From Paracentrotus lividus (taxonomy: Eukaryota; Echinodermata; Echinoidea; Camarodonta; Echinidae): DNA of 64,000 nucleotides. The translations under genes were made by a program, and so were the position numbers. Positions 34,213-44,558 of the stretch are shown one piece after another (within the stretch, counting starts at the first letter, position 1; the number at the start of each line of letters is the position of its first letter). Where the stretch lies: positions 3,656,965-3,720,964 of the forward strand of contig CALNVZ010000641.1 in NCBI GenBank assembly GCA_940671915.1, written 5' to 3'. The notes under the pieces were generated by a model. It had not been told where the DNA came from. It did no database searches and was given only the letters and a program-made list of their open reading frames with translations.

Positions 34213-34535
34213 GGGTGGTATCTCACTTCGCGGGAACGTCTCCGCGATTGAAATCGTCTCGCGATTGATAAGTATTGGAGAAGTCTCCGCTCAATTTTCT
34301 AAAACTGTGACAAAGCAGTTTCGAAGAACGTCTCAAAGTAGTTCCCGCGACTCATGAAACGTCGCGGAGAAGTCTCGGAGACGTCCCGAGACGTTTCATG
34401 AGTCGCGGAACTACTTTGAGACGGTTCTTTGAAACTGATTTTCATAGTTTTTTAAAAATGTCGCGGAGACGTCTCGAGACGTCTCAATTACTTTTATGCA
34501 TCGCGGAGATGTCTCCGCGAAGTGAGATACCACCC
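34213..34535. mobile_element. 323-bp PIF/Harbinger-like palindromic MITE, GAGACGTCTC family
   Basis: GGGTGGTATCTCACTTCGCG at the left and its mirror at the right, flanked on both sides by TTA (34210-34212, 34536-34538). That 3-bp target duplication is typical of PIF/Harbinger elements. The interior is also self-complementary: AGTAGTTCCCGCGACTCATGAAACGTC faces the mirrored copy around a centre near 34380. It contains many CpG-rich GAGACGTCTC palindromes. No coding capacity. This is the reference copy for the family at 3517-3686, 53514-54085 and 54091-54375. Confidence 0.9.
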
Positions 34536-34538
34536 TTA

Positions 34539-36366
34539 AAAAAAGAATTAACTCTGTAACTCTTATTCCAAGTGCATCCGGTATTTAGCATAAAAAGCGC
34601 GCATCCCACGAATATGTTTGACCAATTATATACGATTTTAACCCTATGCTATCAATTTAGTTATATATTTTACTTTCTTTATATATATGTTTACTGTTCT
34701 TTCTGTCTTATGAATGTCCATTCACATTCCGTACTTATTTGCAGTTTCTTCATCGTAAGTGGCGTCTTATTTTTGTATAAGAGACACGGCAGTATGGAAG
34801 TGCCATTTTTTAATCTGAGAAAAGCAATTTTTCTAAAAGCGTTTTAAGCAACTTTCTTACATTCTAATTGGGTGAAGTTTTTATTTTACATAAAGTTAAT
34901 TAAATTCAGCATCTGTACCTTAAAACTACAAATAAATTTGTTTAGTAATCTTCAATTATCAATTACTGGATCTTTCCCTCGCAATATAAGTGTTTTAGTC
35001 TAAGACAGTAGTATTATCAATACTATCAAGCACAAAAGTTTGCTTACGGTCTTACCAGGGCATTCCCATTTAGATTTCTAAACTCTGTTTAAATTAATGG
35101 CTCTAGGCTAATTTTGATACCCTTTCGAAGGCCCTCCCTGAATTTCACAATGGAAACGGTGTGTTCTTTGTTTTTCATATATAAATCAAAACGTTTCATT
35201 TCCAATATTTACATAATAAACATGTTAATACGTTTCTCTTACAAAATGAATCCTTAACAGCTTGTTTCGGAGATTAAAACGGAAGTAGATTTGAAGAATA
35301 AACATTTGCCGTGTTACCATTGCAGCTTTTGTTGACATTATTTTAGTGAATATAGCATGGGTGAATAATGATCATTGGTAGCTTATTGCGGTGTTCACAT
35401 GAGGAAGGACTGCATGTAAACGTTATGGGCATTTTCGCGTTTCTGTTGGCTATTAGCAAAACTCATGAGTGTTGTTACTTGCTCCTGATTCGTATTGAAA
35501 GTGGCCGGCAATAGAGAGATAGAGAATAAAGGTTGGAGATAATAATAATATAAAAAGGCTTTAGTTAAGTGCTTTAAAATAAATTACATGAAAGTCTATT
35601 GTCACTGTCCATAATTCTTGGCCATCAACCTATTTTCTACTTTCCTTGTTTTTCAGTTTTCTCCATCTCGTCTTCCTTTGTTATTTCCCCCTTTTCTCAC
35701 TTTTTTGTTATCTCACCCCCTCCTGACGTGTCAGCCTCTTGTGATATACTACCTCATTCTTCATCATCCATTCTCGATCAATCGATCGACGTCTCTGTAT
35801 CTTTCCAAGATCTCATGTAAGCTGACTCTCTCGCAAAATATGAAAAGGAAATCTTATTCATTTACATTGCCCTTGCATCTCTAGCGGGATAATTTTCCAA
35901 AATTACAAGATTGTTAGCTTCAGACAAACTTTCGTCCGATCGAATAAAAGAAAAATGCACCCAGTGGCAATATGAAAACCCACGATAGTGTTCCGTGGGT
36001 CCGTAGGGAGATCTCAACCCCGCTGTTATTATAAATTGGTGGAATAACCGGCATAATGAGAAAAGGACTATTCTATACAGAGGAAGCAATGCCCTTGAAA
36101 ACAAGGCAGCTTCAGAAGAAAACATATCTCAGGGCGAAATGTAATTGTGCAAAAACAGAAGGAAAATTGTTGGTGGGTGAATTCATTTAAACGAAGATGA
36201 TAGCTGGGAACAGCTTGCGTGTGCATGTTCTTTTCTTTACGCCAATGCAGGGATTTCCCCAACATTTTCTGGACACCTGAATTCCTTGAAGTTGTTGAAT
36301 CATGATTTAATTTGAATTAGACAAGGATGGTGTCAAACCAATTTATTGTTTTGATTATTATTATTC
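34539..36366. other. Non-coding, no feature recognised
   Basis: About 1.8 kb. Overlapping Ser/Phe-rich frames at 35599-35884 follow a T/C-rich stretch. The 87-codon minus frame at 35862-36125 has no domain. Short (ATA)n at 35540-35552. Confidence 0.5.
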
Positions 36367-36368
36367 AA

Positions 36369-36649
36369 TAATTCGTCCCTGTTTGCACGAAGTGACGGAT
36401 GCGAGAAAATTTCCAATTTTTTCAATTTTGAGTTTTTTTTTACTTCTTGGACCTCTTTCAATCACATCTTGAATTTCACCAAGTTTTAGATCACAAAAAA
36501 TGTTTAATTACTTTAAAATGGCGACAATGCAAGCAAGAAATCAAAGCGGTTGATATTAAGGTCTGAACCTTTGAAAGCGATTTACTCAAAACTAACTTTT
36601 TTTAAGTTGCGCGCCGTATCCGTCACTTCGTGAAAACAGGGACGAATTA
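36369..36649. mobile_element. 281-bp MITE with ATTCGTCCCTGTTT ends
   Basis: AATAATTCGTCCCTGTTT at the left continues CACGAAGTGACGGAT. The same 40-odd bases occur inverted at the right with two or three changes. TA lies at each boundary (36369-36370, 36648-36649), suggesting a TA target. Interior AT-rich and non-coding. Confidence 0.85.
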
Positions 36650-36924
36650 TTACCATTAATCGTCTTTAGTATAAAAAGTAACTATTAAGAATGAGGTTTT
36701 AAGCTGGTGTATAATTTGTGGAGAAGGAAAAATCTAATTTGGATTCACAGTTAGATTTTTTAAAATTCAATTCAACTTTATTTTTAAATTCAACAGAAAT
36801 CATATGTACATTTGAACAAAAAAGAATCGTGCAATATAACATTTCAATAAAACAATTTACAAAAAGATTCTTTAAGTGCATATAAAATTATAAGTTTTGG
36901 CATATTTAAGGTAATATTAAGTAA
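36650..36924. other. No feature seen
   Basis: AT-rich spacer. Confidence 0.5.
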
Positions 36925-36995
36925 AACTTCCAAGCTGTTGTGGCAAAATTGAATTGCTATTGAATAAAAAGAAACAATTATACATGCAATATAAT
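36925..36995. repeat. 71-bp duplicated segment, copy 1
   Basis: AACTTCCAAGCTGTTGTGGC through TTGAATAAAAAGAAACAA to ACATGCAATATAAT recurs at 37577-37650 in the same orientation with a few changes. Flanks differ. Confidence 0.8.
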
Positions 36996-37576
36996 ATGAA
37001 AGATTGTATCCTTTTGCTAAAGGCCTAATAAAGAAAAACATATTCCATGAAATCCTGTTTTAGTGTCTTTATTTTGACAATAATTATAAGTATAAAATAC
37101 GGAAAGTCGGGGACCCGTCACGTTTCAGCGTTCACGTGTAGAACCAATGGGGATTATCATTTGTGGGTGATACACACAGATCATTGCCCTCCGTTCATGG
37201 CGTAAACTCCAGCGGGCGGGCAATGCAGCACAGGTCTCAAACAACCGTTACATTATGTTTCTTTCAAACATTTTCACTGCGATTCACCAGAAATCATGAA
37301 ACGAATATCACAAGATCTTTCACACACATCTTTTAGTGCAATGTGGACAACATGAGACTATATTTGATCCGTTTTATGTCGATTCCTTTTTTGTTACCAA
37401 AATTATACACCAGGTTTAAAGAAAGATTTTACGAGAGATATAAACATAGAGAGGAACAAACACAAGTTGAATTGAAGAAAAGGTGAGAAAAAGAGAGAAG
37501 GTACACCACAAGGAAGATTATTGTTAGTTTCACACCCCTATAATAAGGATATCATAATAATCAATCTCAAAAGTAG
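36996..37576. other. Spacer between two copies of a 71-bp repeat
   Basis: No gene or element recognised. Confidence 0.5.
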
Positions 37577-37650
37577 AACTTCCAGGCTGTTTTGGCAAAA
37601 TTGAATTCCTGTTGAATAAAAAGAAACAAATATTATACATGCAATATAAT
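37577..37650. repeat. 71-bp duplicated segment, copy 2
   Basis: Partner of 36925-36995, about 650 bp away, with one 3-base insertion. Confidence 0.8.
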
Positions 37651-38036
37651 TTTGATGCTGGACTTTGTGTTCATAAGTTTATTAATGATTGTATTCACAA
37701 TACGTAAGGCAATTCATAAATGATGTACCCCCTTCTCTCTCTTCTCTACTTCTCCCACTATTACGTGGATATTACGACTCACTTCACGTAACATACACTG
37801 CCTTTGTTGTGTTAGTCTATTTGCTATCCATTATGTCATCCATACGCAGTATTCTGATAAAATGATTGAAAATCATTACCATTTTTCTTTGTTTGTCTTC
37901 ATGTCCATAAATAACCTGATTCTAAAATGCCATCTCAAGCTAGTTTTCTCTTGTCCAACAACCTTATTATTCACTACGTTCAAGAACCGACTCTCTTCTT
38001 ATGCAGACACCTATTATGAACTTAAGGATATCCAGG
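37651..38036. other. Probably decayed LINE sequence, unresolved
   Basis: A 63-codon plus-strand frame (37862-38053) runs into the LINE 3' end that follows and may be its shifted upstream part. The residues themselves are not recognisable. Confidence 0.35.
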
Positions 38037-38039
38037 TTA

Positions 38040-38220
38040 AATATTTGGAATAGTCTCCCCATTGAAATTCGCTCATGTGGTTCAATCTTAAGAGGAAATT
38101 AAAAACCGTTTTATTCTGTCTCTGATCCTATATATTGTAAGCATTTGGAGAGCAGAAGTACCTTTTGTTAATACTTGTGAAGTGCTTTTGGCATAAATGC
38201 CAAAATGTATGTATGTATTT
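38040..38220 (+). mobile_element. 3' end of a CR1-like LINE with terminal stem-loop and ATGT tail
   Basis: The reading frame gives NIWNSLPIEIRSCGS at 38040-38084. After a frame slip it continues FNLKRKLKTVLFCL and a stop (38081-38125), the usual C-terminal ending of CR1/jockey-type reverse-transcriptase proteins. About 60 bases downstream is a perfect 8-bp stem-loop (TTTTGGCATAAATGCCAAAA, 38186-38205), then ATGTATGTATGT. A 3' hairpin followed by a short tandem tail is how several CR1/L2-type LINEs end, where the hairpin is thought to be read by the reverse transcriptase. The element is strongly 5'-truncated and dead. Confidence 0.75.
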
Positions 38221-38606
38221 CATCTTGATTGCCAATAATTCTTGTACACGTAGAGCATGTTCAAAGGTATCATTCCTACATGTAATACTGGGAATGGAGA
38301 GTTAGGTGAGATAATTGGTTTGCACTTGCGAAAGTTAGGGGGCGGGCTATTTATGAGGCACCCCCAATTTCGACTTCTACTAGCGACGTATCCGTAATTT
38401 TATAGAGCATGTCTTCCTTCCTCCAAGTTTAGAGAGGGCAAAAGCACCAGGAAGATGGTCATTGAGCATCGGAAAATACTTTTTCTTTGTTGGAAATCTG
38501 CTTTTTTTTTATCAAATGGGCGATTTGCCTCGCTTTCATGCCCCGCCACATACATCAGTGACTGCAATGGTCATGTTTACCTTTGGTAGTATTAGGTAAA
38601 GCCTTT
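38221..38606. other. No feature seen
   Basis: Ordinary sequence. Confidence 0.5.
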
Positions 38607-38868
38607 ATAATGCGGCGGTCACAACTCGCCGTACCTTCGACATGCAACTCCCTACGATGGATTTTGTAGAAAAATCGTGCAGGGCAGGTACCTCGCAGGC
38701 ATGTTGCATGTACGACGTGCAGGAAGTTTTCCCAATACCCTTACCACAGAAACTCAGGTATCGCAGAAGTTGACCCAGGACCTGTGCATGCATTGTGCAA
38801 TCAACGCAGGCTACGTTGATTGCACGTGCCCCGTAGCCTACGACGAGATGTGACCGCCGCATTAATGC
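38607..38868. mobile_element. 262-bp MITE with ATGCGGCGGTCACA ends
   Basis: TAATGCGGCGGTCACA at the left is mirrored by TGTGACCGCCGCATTA at the right. A further inner pair, CTACGATGG / CCTACGACGAG, supports the same fold, and GTAGCCTACGTTGATTGCAC-type sequence forms an inner hairpin. Either TA or a part of TTAA could be the target. Non-coding; the 90-codon minus frame across it is incidental. A truncated copy lies at 3783-3890. Confidence 0.85.
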
Positions 38869-39233
38869 TACAGTCACACAGACACTTACGTATAGATACG
38901 TTTGTGTTGTTTTAATCTTATTTCATCTTCTGTTCTATCATTTCTTATGTATTTCTTTGTTTTACTGGATGAAGGAAATTATCAATATTTCCACTGCTGA
39001 CTATGACGGGTAGGTATCTGTGTGGATCTGCAGTAAAGAAAATAATTTTTGGACGCAACCGGACGTAACTCAACGTAAGTGTCTGTGTGACTCTAGCATA
39101 AGCTGATTCGATGTACTGAGTAGGGAGAAATTGTCTAAACCAAGTACCAAATTAGTAGAAATTGATTTGAAGTAGTCTAGCAGTAAAGCTATCATTCAAA
39201 AAGGACACATTAATACATGTTTAAAAGGGCTTT
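38869..39233. other. Repeat-like flank
   Basis: The phrases ACAGACACTTACGTATAGATACG (38878) and CAACGTAAGTGTCTGTGTGACTCTAGCAT (39072) are inverted relative to each other (ACAGACACTTACGT / ACGTAAGTGTCTGT), 200 bp apart. CTACAGTCACAC and GTGTGACTCTAGCA extend the match, so 38868-39100 is a probable further MITE of about 230 bp. Confidence 0.55.
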
Positions 39234-39338
39234 CACAATTGCTCTTGCGATTGTTTGCGATCATTTGGTAACAATATTATGTTGCACACAATCGCAACGG
39301 TTGTAAGCAGTCGCACCACCAATTGTGAAAGGGGCTTT
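39234..39338. mobile_element. 105-bp MITE with CTTTCACAATTG ends
   Basis: AAAGGGCTTTCACAATTG at the left is mirrored by CAATTGTGAAAGGGGCTTT at the right. Inner GCGATTG / CAATCGC words also pair. Non-coding. Confidence 0.75.
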
Positions 39339-39435
39339 AGAAGAGGGAATCATTGTTGGATGGGTCGTAGACTATAAAGAGTGGAACGTAACCGGACTGT
39401 TAGAATACATTTGCTTCATAAGAATGTCTTTGTTA

Positions 39436-39624
39436 AGGCGCCTTCTCCATTCAAAAGGTGTCAGTTTCCCGCATCCTTTGTTCCACACGCCGTTTTATCG
39501 GCTTTTGAATAGAATCCCGAAATTTTAATACGACTTAAACATGTTAAAAGCTGAAAGCCGGATGTTTCCCGGGGTGGAACAGGATTCCGCGGGAGACTGA
39601 GGCCTTTTGAATGGAGAAGGCGCC
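39436..39624. mobile_element. 189-bp MITE with GGCGCCTTCTCC ends
   Basis: AGGCGCCTTCTCCATTCAAA at the left continues AGG..CAGT.TCCCGC and is mirrored at the right over about 38 bp with few changes. TA borders each side (39434-39435, 39625-39626, allowing one extra base at the left). Non-coding. Confidence 0.82.
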
Positions 39625-39739
39625 TATTTAAAGTAGATTTTTTTAAAGCAATTCTCGTTTTTATGTTTTTTCTTTTAACATTATCGTAAGTTCACAAGAG
39701 AGACACTATGGCTGCAAAATATGTCTATCATTACATAAA

Positions 39740-39920
39740 TGAACATTTTAATAGCCCCGCATAAAAACAAAATAAATAAGAATAAATAAATAAATAGATG
39801 AATAAATACAACTAAAGATAAAACAAATAAATAAAATGAAATAGAATAAATAAAAGAAATAAAAATAAATAAATACAAAATACAAAAAAGAAAAAAAAAA
39901 AAAGAAAACAAAAAATACCA
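39740..39920. repeat. (AAATA)n low-complexity A-rich tract
   Basis: AATAAATAAATA repeats with an A-rich end. The Phe/Tyr-rich minus-strand frames over it are compositional. Confidence 0.92.
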
Positions 39921-40913
39921 AATCCAAACAAACACAACATCTGACTGACATACCGTATTTACAATTGTAAATATGCAACGCCGGTTAGATGACAGAAATC
40001 AAATCCTTCAAAATGGACGATGACCAAACGGCCGCCATGGCACACATGGACAAAATATAGGTCATCTTGCGAAGTTCAAAATATACATTACCCACTGATT
40101 GTATTAGTAATGTGATATTAGTAATGTATCATTGTATATTACCTTCAGGGGTGGTTTTGATATCGAATGTGAAGATGGGCTGGCGAATATGTATTTCAAT
40201 TATGTTGTCAACAGAGCATAAAATGATTGATTGAATTTGAATATATATAAATAGTTTTACACACAGACACAAAAAAACAAAAAAACAACAACAACACAAA
40301 ATATGAATTGGTAATATATTAACAAACAGTATAAATGGTTTCACATTAAATGAATGATAATGAACAAAAGTATACTATGTTACTTTAATTATGAAGATAC
40401 GGTTCGTGGTATACATGGTATATAAACGTCAATATTTAATGTTTTTAGATTGTCCTTTTCTTTGCTTACACTTTTTTTTTCAATTTTAACAAAAAGGGAA
40501 ACTGGTCAAAATGTATAATATGAAAACAAAATATGAGTAAAAATACTGCATTGAAAAATCAATAAATGAAAAAGAAACAGACGTAAAAAAAATATTGCAA
40601 TATTTATTCCTCTGTCGTTTAAACGTTCATGATACCTCTAACATTCTTGGGATCACTTTTCACGCTAGGCGATAATCTAAGCCGTTTACTGCCCCAAAGA
40701 TTGTTTGATGTTAAATGTCAGGGCATGGTATAAAAACCCCACGCGTATTCCAGCGCATGGGACTGCATCTTTGGCGGGGATTAATTTCAAGTGTTTTCCT
40801 TTTAATCAAATTGAGGGGCATAAAGTGGATTATTATTGCTCGATTGGGAGAAAGCCACCAAGGAGGACACTCTCAAATAAATCTAGGCCAAAAGTAAAGG
40901 GATATTGCGGCTA
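39921..40913. other. Non-coding AT-rich, no feature recognised
   Basis: Overlapping 60- and 69-codon frames at 40705-40914 lie just before a purine tract. No domain seen. Confidence 0.45.
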
Positions 40914-40952
40914 AAAGAAGAAGAAGAAGAAGAAGAAAAAAAAAAAAAAAAA
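40914..40952. repeat. (AAG)n followed by an A-run
   Basis: Seven AAG repeats then about seventeen A; simple repeat. Confidence 0.9.
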
Positions 40953-41386
40953 TGGCCCAGGCTACTTCGAAAGGGACGATGGACTTTACAATATTGGTCA
41001 AAGTGTAAATTTCAGCCGTGCGTCAAAAATTGCTATTCAGGTATCGGAAATTAAATTGGAAGGTGAAAGTTTGATAAAAGAAAGGTCTAAATTCTGCTGC
41101 GACGGGAAAGTGGTTTAACTCACAACTGGTCAGATTAATAAGGGGCGACGAGTGGGGAATGTTTGTTTAATTCTCACGGGATTTTGTCGATCTAGCGTGG
41201 ATATCGATCTACCGAGTCGATGTTCGTGAGATTTGATATCGCCGCTTTACAAGGAGAAGCTGTCATTTTCCTCCCTGTCAAAACTGTTTTTTCCTCTGAA
41301 TAAATCAACTTGTCTCCATGTTTGTCTGTGTTTTCAGAAAGGTAGGTTTCTTGTTTGATATAGTGGAAGATTTTACTGTTCACAAA
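40953..41386. other. No feature seen
   Basis: Ordinary sequence upstream (plus sense) of the ribozyme relic. Confidence 0.5.
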
Positions 41387-41389
41387 GTG

Positions 41390-41425
41390 TTCTTTTTGAG
41401 GTTATGAGTGGTCCTGAAAAGGACC
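41390..41425 (-). promoter_or_regulatory. Histone-type 3' stem-loop match with downstream purine element
   Basis: On the minus strand, 41425 to 41410 reads GGTCCTTTTCAGGACC, an exact fit to the metazoan histone-mRNA 3' stem-loop consensus GGYYCTTTTCAGRRCC. It is followed by ACTCATAACC and then CTCAAAAAGAACAC (41400-41387), close in position and sequence to the purine-rich U7-binding element of sea urchin histone genes (CAAGAAAGA). No histone coding sequence lies upstream on this strand; the hammerhead relic sits there instead. It may be part of the retroelement or a chance hairpin. Confidence 0.5.
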
Positions 41426-41490
41426 TACTCACTCTCGACGTTTCGGTGAGCATGTTCTCAACGTCATCTGGAGAACGATTCGAAGTAGGT
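41424..41490 (-). ncRNA. Decayed type-I hammerhead ribozyme, Penelope-like
   Basis: Read on the minus strand. The stem I 5' strand ACCTACT...TTCTC (41490-41472) pairs with GAGAG...AGTAGGT (41436-41424). Next is the core CAGATGA (41470-41464; consensus CTGANGA), then stem II GTTGAG / CTCACC with one mismatch, then GAAACGTC (41444-41437). The last block joins the second core strand to the GUC cleavage site with almost no stem III. That minimal-stem-III layout is known from hammerheads in Penelope-like elements. Two changes argue that it is inactive: T to A at the second core position and a broken stem II pair. No Penelope reverse transcriptase is present nearby. Confidence 0.7.
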
Positions 41491-43771
41491 TTGGTAAACA
41501 TTTAAGGAATACTGTTTAATATACATACATACAATTATGAGTCTAGCCTAATGGCAATGATGGTCAATTGTTTAGCACTTGAGTGAAATGGTGTTGGAAA
41601 ACCGTAGATGTATTTGAGTTTTGACAGATCACTTGACGCCTAACTTTTAGTTGGCATTCGTGTGAAATCGTTGGCAACTAGATGAATTATCCGTTAGCAT
41701 TTTATGTGCAATAGGACCAACGGCAAACAAAGGCGAGTTTGGAGATGCGCATTTCACTAAAGCGTGTTCCAGCAAACAATGTTTCTCTACGCAAGAGTTA
41801 AATTTACAAGCTTGAGAAATAATTTCAAAAGTGGCTTTTACGACGCAATCATTGTGTTATCGCATTATAAACTCGTTGAAATATATATTTGCTATTGATC
41901 ACAGAAATGGATACTCAAATACAATTTACGTGTGTTCGAGCAATATGAGGACAGCTTACGAGAACTAAATAAGATTCAACTGTAAAGAATGGGGAAAGCC
42001 ATTGGTATAGAATATGAACATTTATTGGCGTTCACAGATGTTTCTATCTTATCAATGTTAATTGGAAAGGGGCTACTACTGACATGACGGGGAGTGGTTT
42101 TAACGACTTGCATACTGACTTAAGTGGATAGGACAGTGTGTCTCTTCGCTCTCCTGTGGGTGATCCTTCTCCACTCATTTCACTTCACTCACTCTTTTAA
42201 AGGTTTACATATTCATGTACTAACATTATTAAACATCTATAATGCCTTTATTTCAATTGGATATTCGATCAATGATATTGGTGTATATTGGATGAATATT
42301 ACATCTCTCTCTTGTCCATAATCTTTCAGCATTTGTCGTAGGCCTAATAGTCAATTTATTTTTATATCAATAGTCACGGTGTATACAAAATAAACGTTAC
42401 TTATTTGAATCATTAGAAAAGGATCAAATAATGTCGAAAACTACAACTTTCAACAAGCTTTACCTCATACATTAAAGAACAGAAGACGTTCCAAAGACCG
42501 TTGTTCTCTGTGAGGATTCATTACACAATTATTTTTTGGAACAAATGCAGCCTTCGAAAAAAGGGCAAAGAATACTCCATAGTACAGGTTGCACCGTCTA
42601 ATGTATTTCTTGTTCCTTTTGAAAGTCTGATTTATTCTCTAAGGCAATATGGAATGTAAAAATTTGGCAAATTCAAGTTATTTTTCAAACCATAGAATCA
42701 TATTTCAGAATGGACTAATAATGCTTTAAAAAAAAGGTCAAGCACACGTCACACGTCACAATACATAATAAGTATTTTAAATGTGTCATGTTTCCCCCTA
42801 TTCTGTATCATGTCTCGCTATATTCTAGAAGGTTACCGACGAATATGCTTTTAAACCCATTTCACCTAGTATAATTGACCCATGATAGAGTCAACATCTT
42901 TCAAGTATCTCCTATGACTTCATATCGATGCAACAACCCTTCTTGCGGGGGATGGCGGGGGTCGAGGCGCAACAAGATACCATTCAGGCGTCAGCTTACC
43001 AAGCAGTAGCTAATTATAACAGCCATTGGATCGGGGTCATTTGTACTTTCTTCATCATCCAGCTCAAATTTCTAGTGCCGTGAAATATGAATTCATATCT
43101 TCACCCGAGACATTACATAGAAACCTCTTAGCAATGTAACAAATAGTCTACGTGGACACTTTGATGATTGTGATACTGCATGGTGTCTTCGAATTTCCAG
43201 GAGCGATAAAAGCATTGTCTTCTGACGGTTTTGTACAATGTAGTTGATATCTTTGAAATCGGATACTCACTTTATTCCAATCAAATGCTCGCTTGAGCGT
43301 GGTTTCATAGCGTAAGTACACCGTTAGCCAGTGCGGATTTGATTACTAAAGGTGTTTCTCGTGAGAAAGTACGGCGCGTCTTACTCTTGAATCATGCTAT
43401 TTCCCTCGAATTTAATTGTAAAAATAGTTTCAAGATAATCTGTAGAAGGGTGTCTACAATAGAGTTATACGGGTGTAATTGGAGAGTACGATCTCATATT
43501 TCTTTTGTTTCGTTTTATGGAGGGAATTGCTCAATATACTGTTTATTACTCCCAAGTCACTTTCAAAATAGGAGTTCGAAAGCTTTTCCTCGGAGTTAAG
43601 GCTCTTTCTGATAAAGTTGGGAAATATTGTAGTGGCCTTTCTAATGTAAGTTTTGTGTTCCATTGGCCATTAGAGTATTAAATGAAGTGCTCCAATGATT
43701 AGATTTAAATATGGCTATGGGAAAAATAATCTTGTTAGAAATTCTTATCTTGATCTATTATTCGACAACTC
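41491..43771. other. Non-coding, no feature recognised
   Basis: About 2.3 kb. Frames of 60-86 codons (42124-42321, 43339-43599) lack recognisable domains. Confidence 0.5.

Positions 43772-43809
<38 letters not shown>
43772..43809. repeat. (CT)n-(AT)n compound microsatellite
   Basis: CTCTCT for about 20 bases then TATATA for about 18. Confidence 0.95.
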
Positions 43810-43947
43810 GTCAGCATAACTTCTTTCCATAAAACTACTGGAGTCTGGAGTTTCTCGTTTCCATATCCTCCTTAAAAAAAAAATGAAGGGAGGTGCAGTT
43901 ATTACACGTACATGCACCGTACATGTTTATGTGGGTTCTTCTGTATT

Positions 43948-44558
43948 TAAATGAGGATTCCGGGCTGGAGTTTGTATGTTTAGAAAGTAGAGTAAAATCT
44001 ACGAAGCACAACACTGAAAATTTCATCAAAATCGGATGAAAAATAGCGAAGTTAAGAATTTCTTAGGTTTTAATTTTTTTTATGAATCAGTTCTTGGCAT
44101 AACATGCATATTCAATGAGTAAGCTGACGATGTCACAGCCCCACTACTTATTTTGTATTTTATTGTATTTTGTGTTTTATTGTATTTTTATTTTATTAAA
44201 ATACCAATTATCCGGTTGTTCTGCTCCTACGACATAAAAACATGGATAAATCATAAGTGCTTTCACTTATTTCAGCATGAGGAATAATTGTTTTATACTC
44301 AATATATGAAAAATGCGATAAATTGGATTTCATAATAAAATACACAAGAAGTAGTGGGGCTGTGACATCATCAGTTTACTAATTCAATATGCATGAGACT
44401 ATGCCAAAAACTGTTTTGCGAAAAAAATCAAGGCATAAAGAAATGTGTAACTTATTTTTCATCTGAATTCGATGAAGTTTTTTGTGTTCATGTTTGTGCT
44501 TGTTAAATTTTACCTTACTTTGCAAATCATTTCAATTTTAGCCTGGAATCCTCCTTTA
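43948..44558. mobile_element. 611-bp long-inverted-repeat element
   Basis: AAATGAGGATTCCGGGCT at the left faces AGCCTGGAATCCTCCTTT at the right. The arms pair loosely over about 200 bp. The best block is TGTCACAGCCCCACTACTT (about 44132) against its exact mirror (about 44350), together with GCATATTCAAT.AGTAA and its mirror. GATGAAAAATA and AAATTTCATC words recur in the arms. The centre is AT-rich (TATTTTATTGTATTTT). TTTAA occurs at both ends. Non-coding, so non-autonomous; superfamily not determined. Confidence 0.82.

Noticed and set aside
41410..41425. A real histone gene on the minus strand
   Set aside because: The 3' stem-loop is perfect, but none of the frames upstream on that strand encodes any histone sequence.
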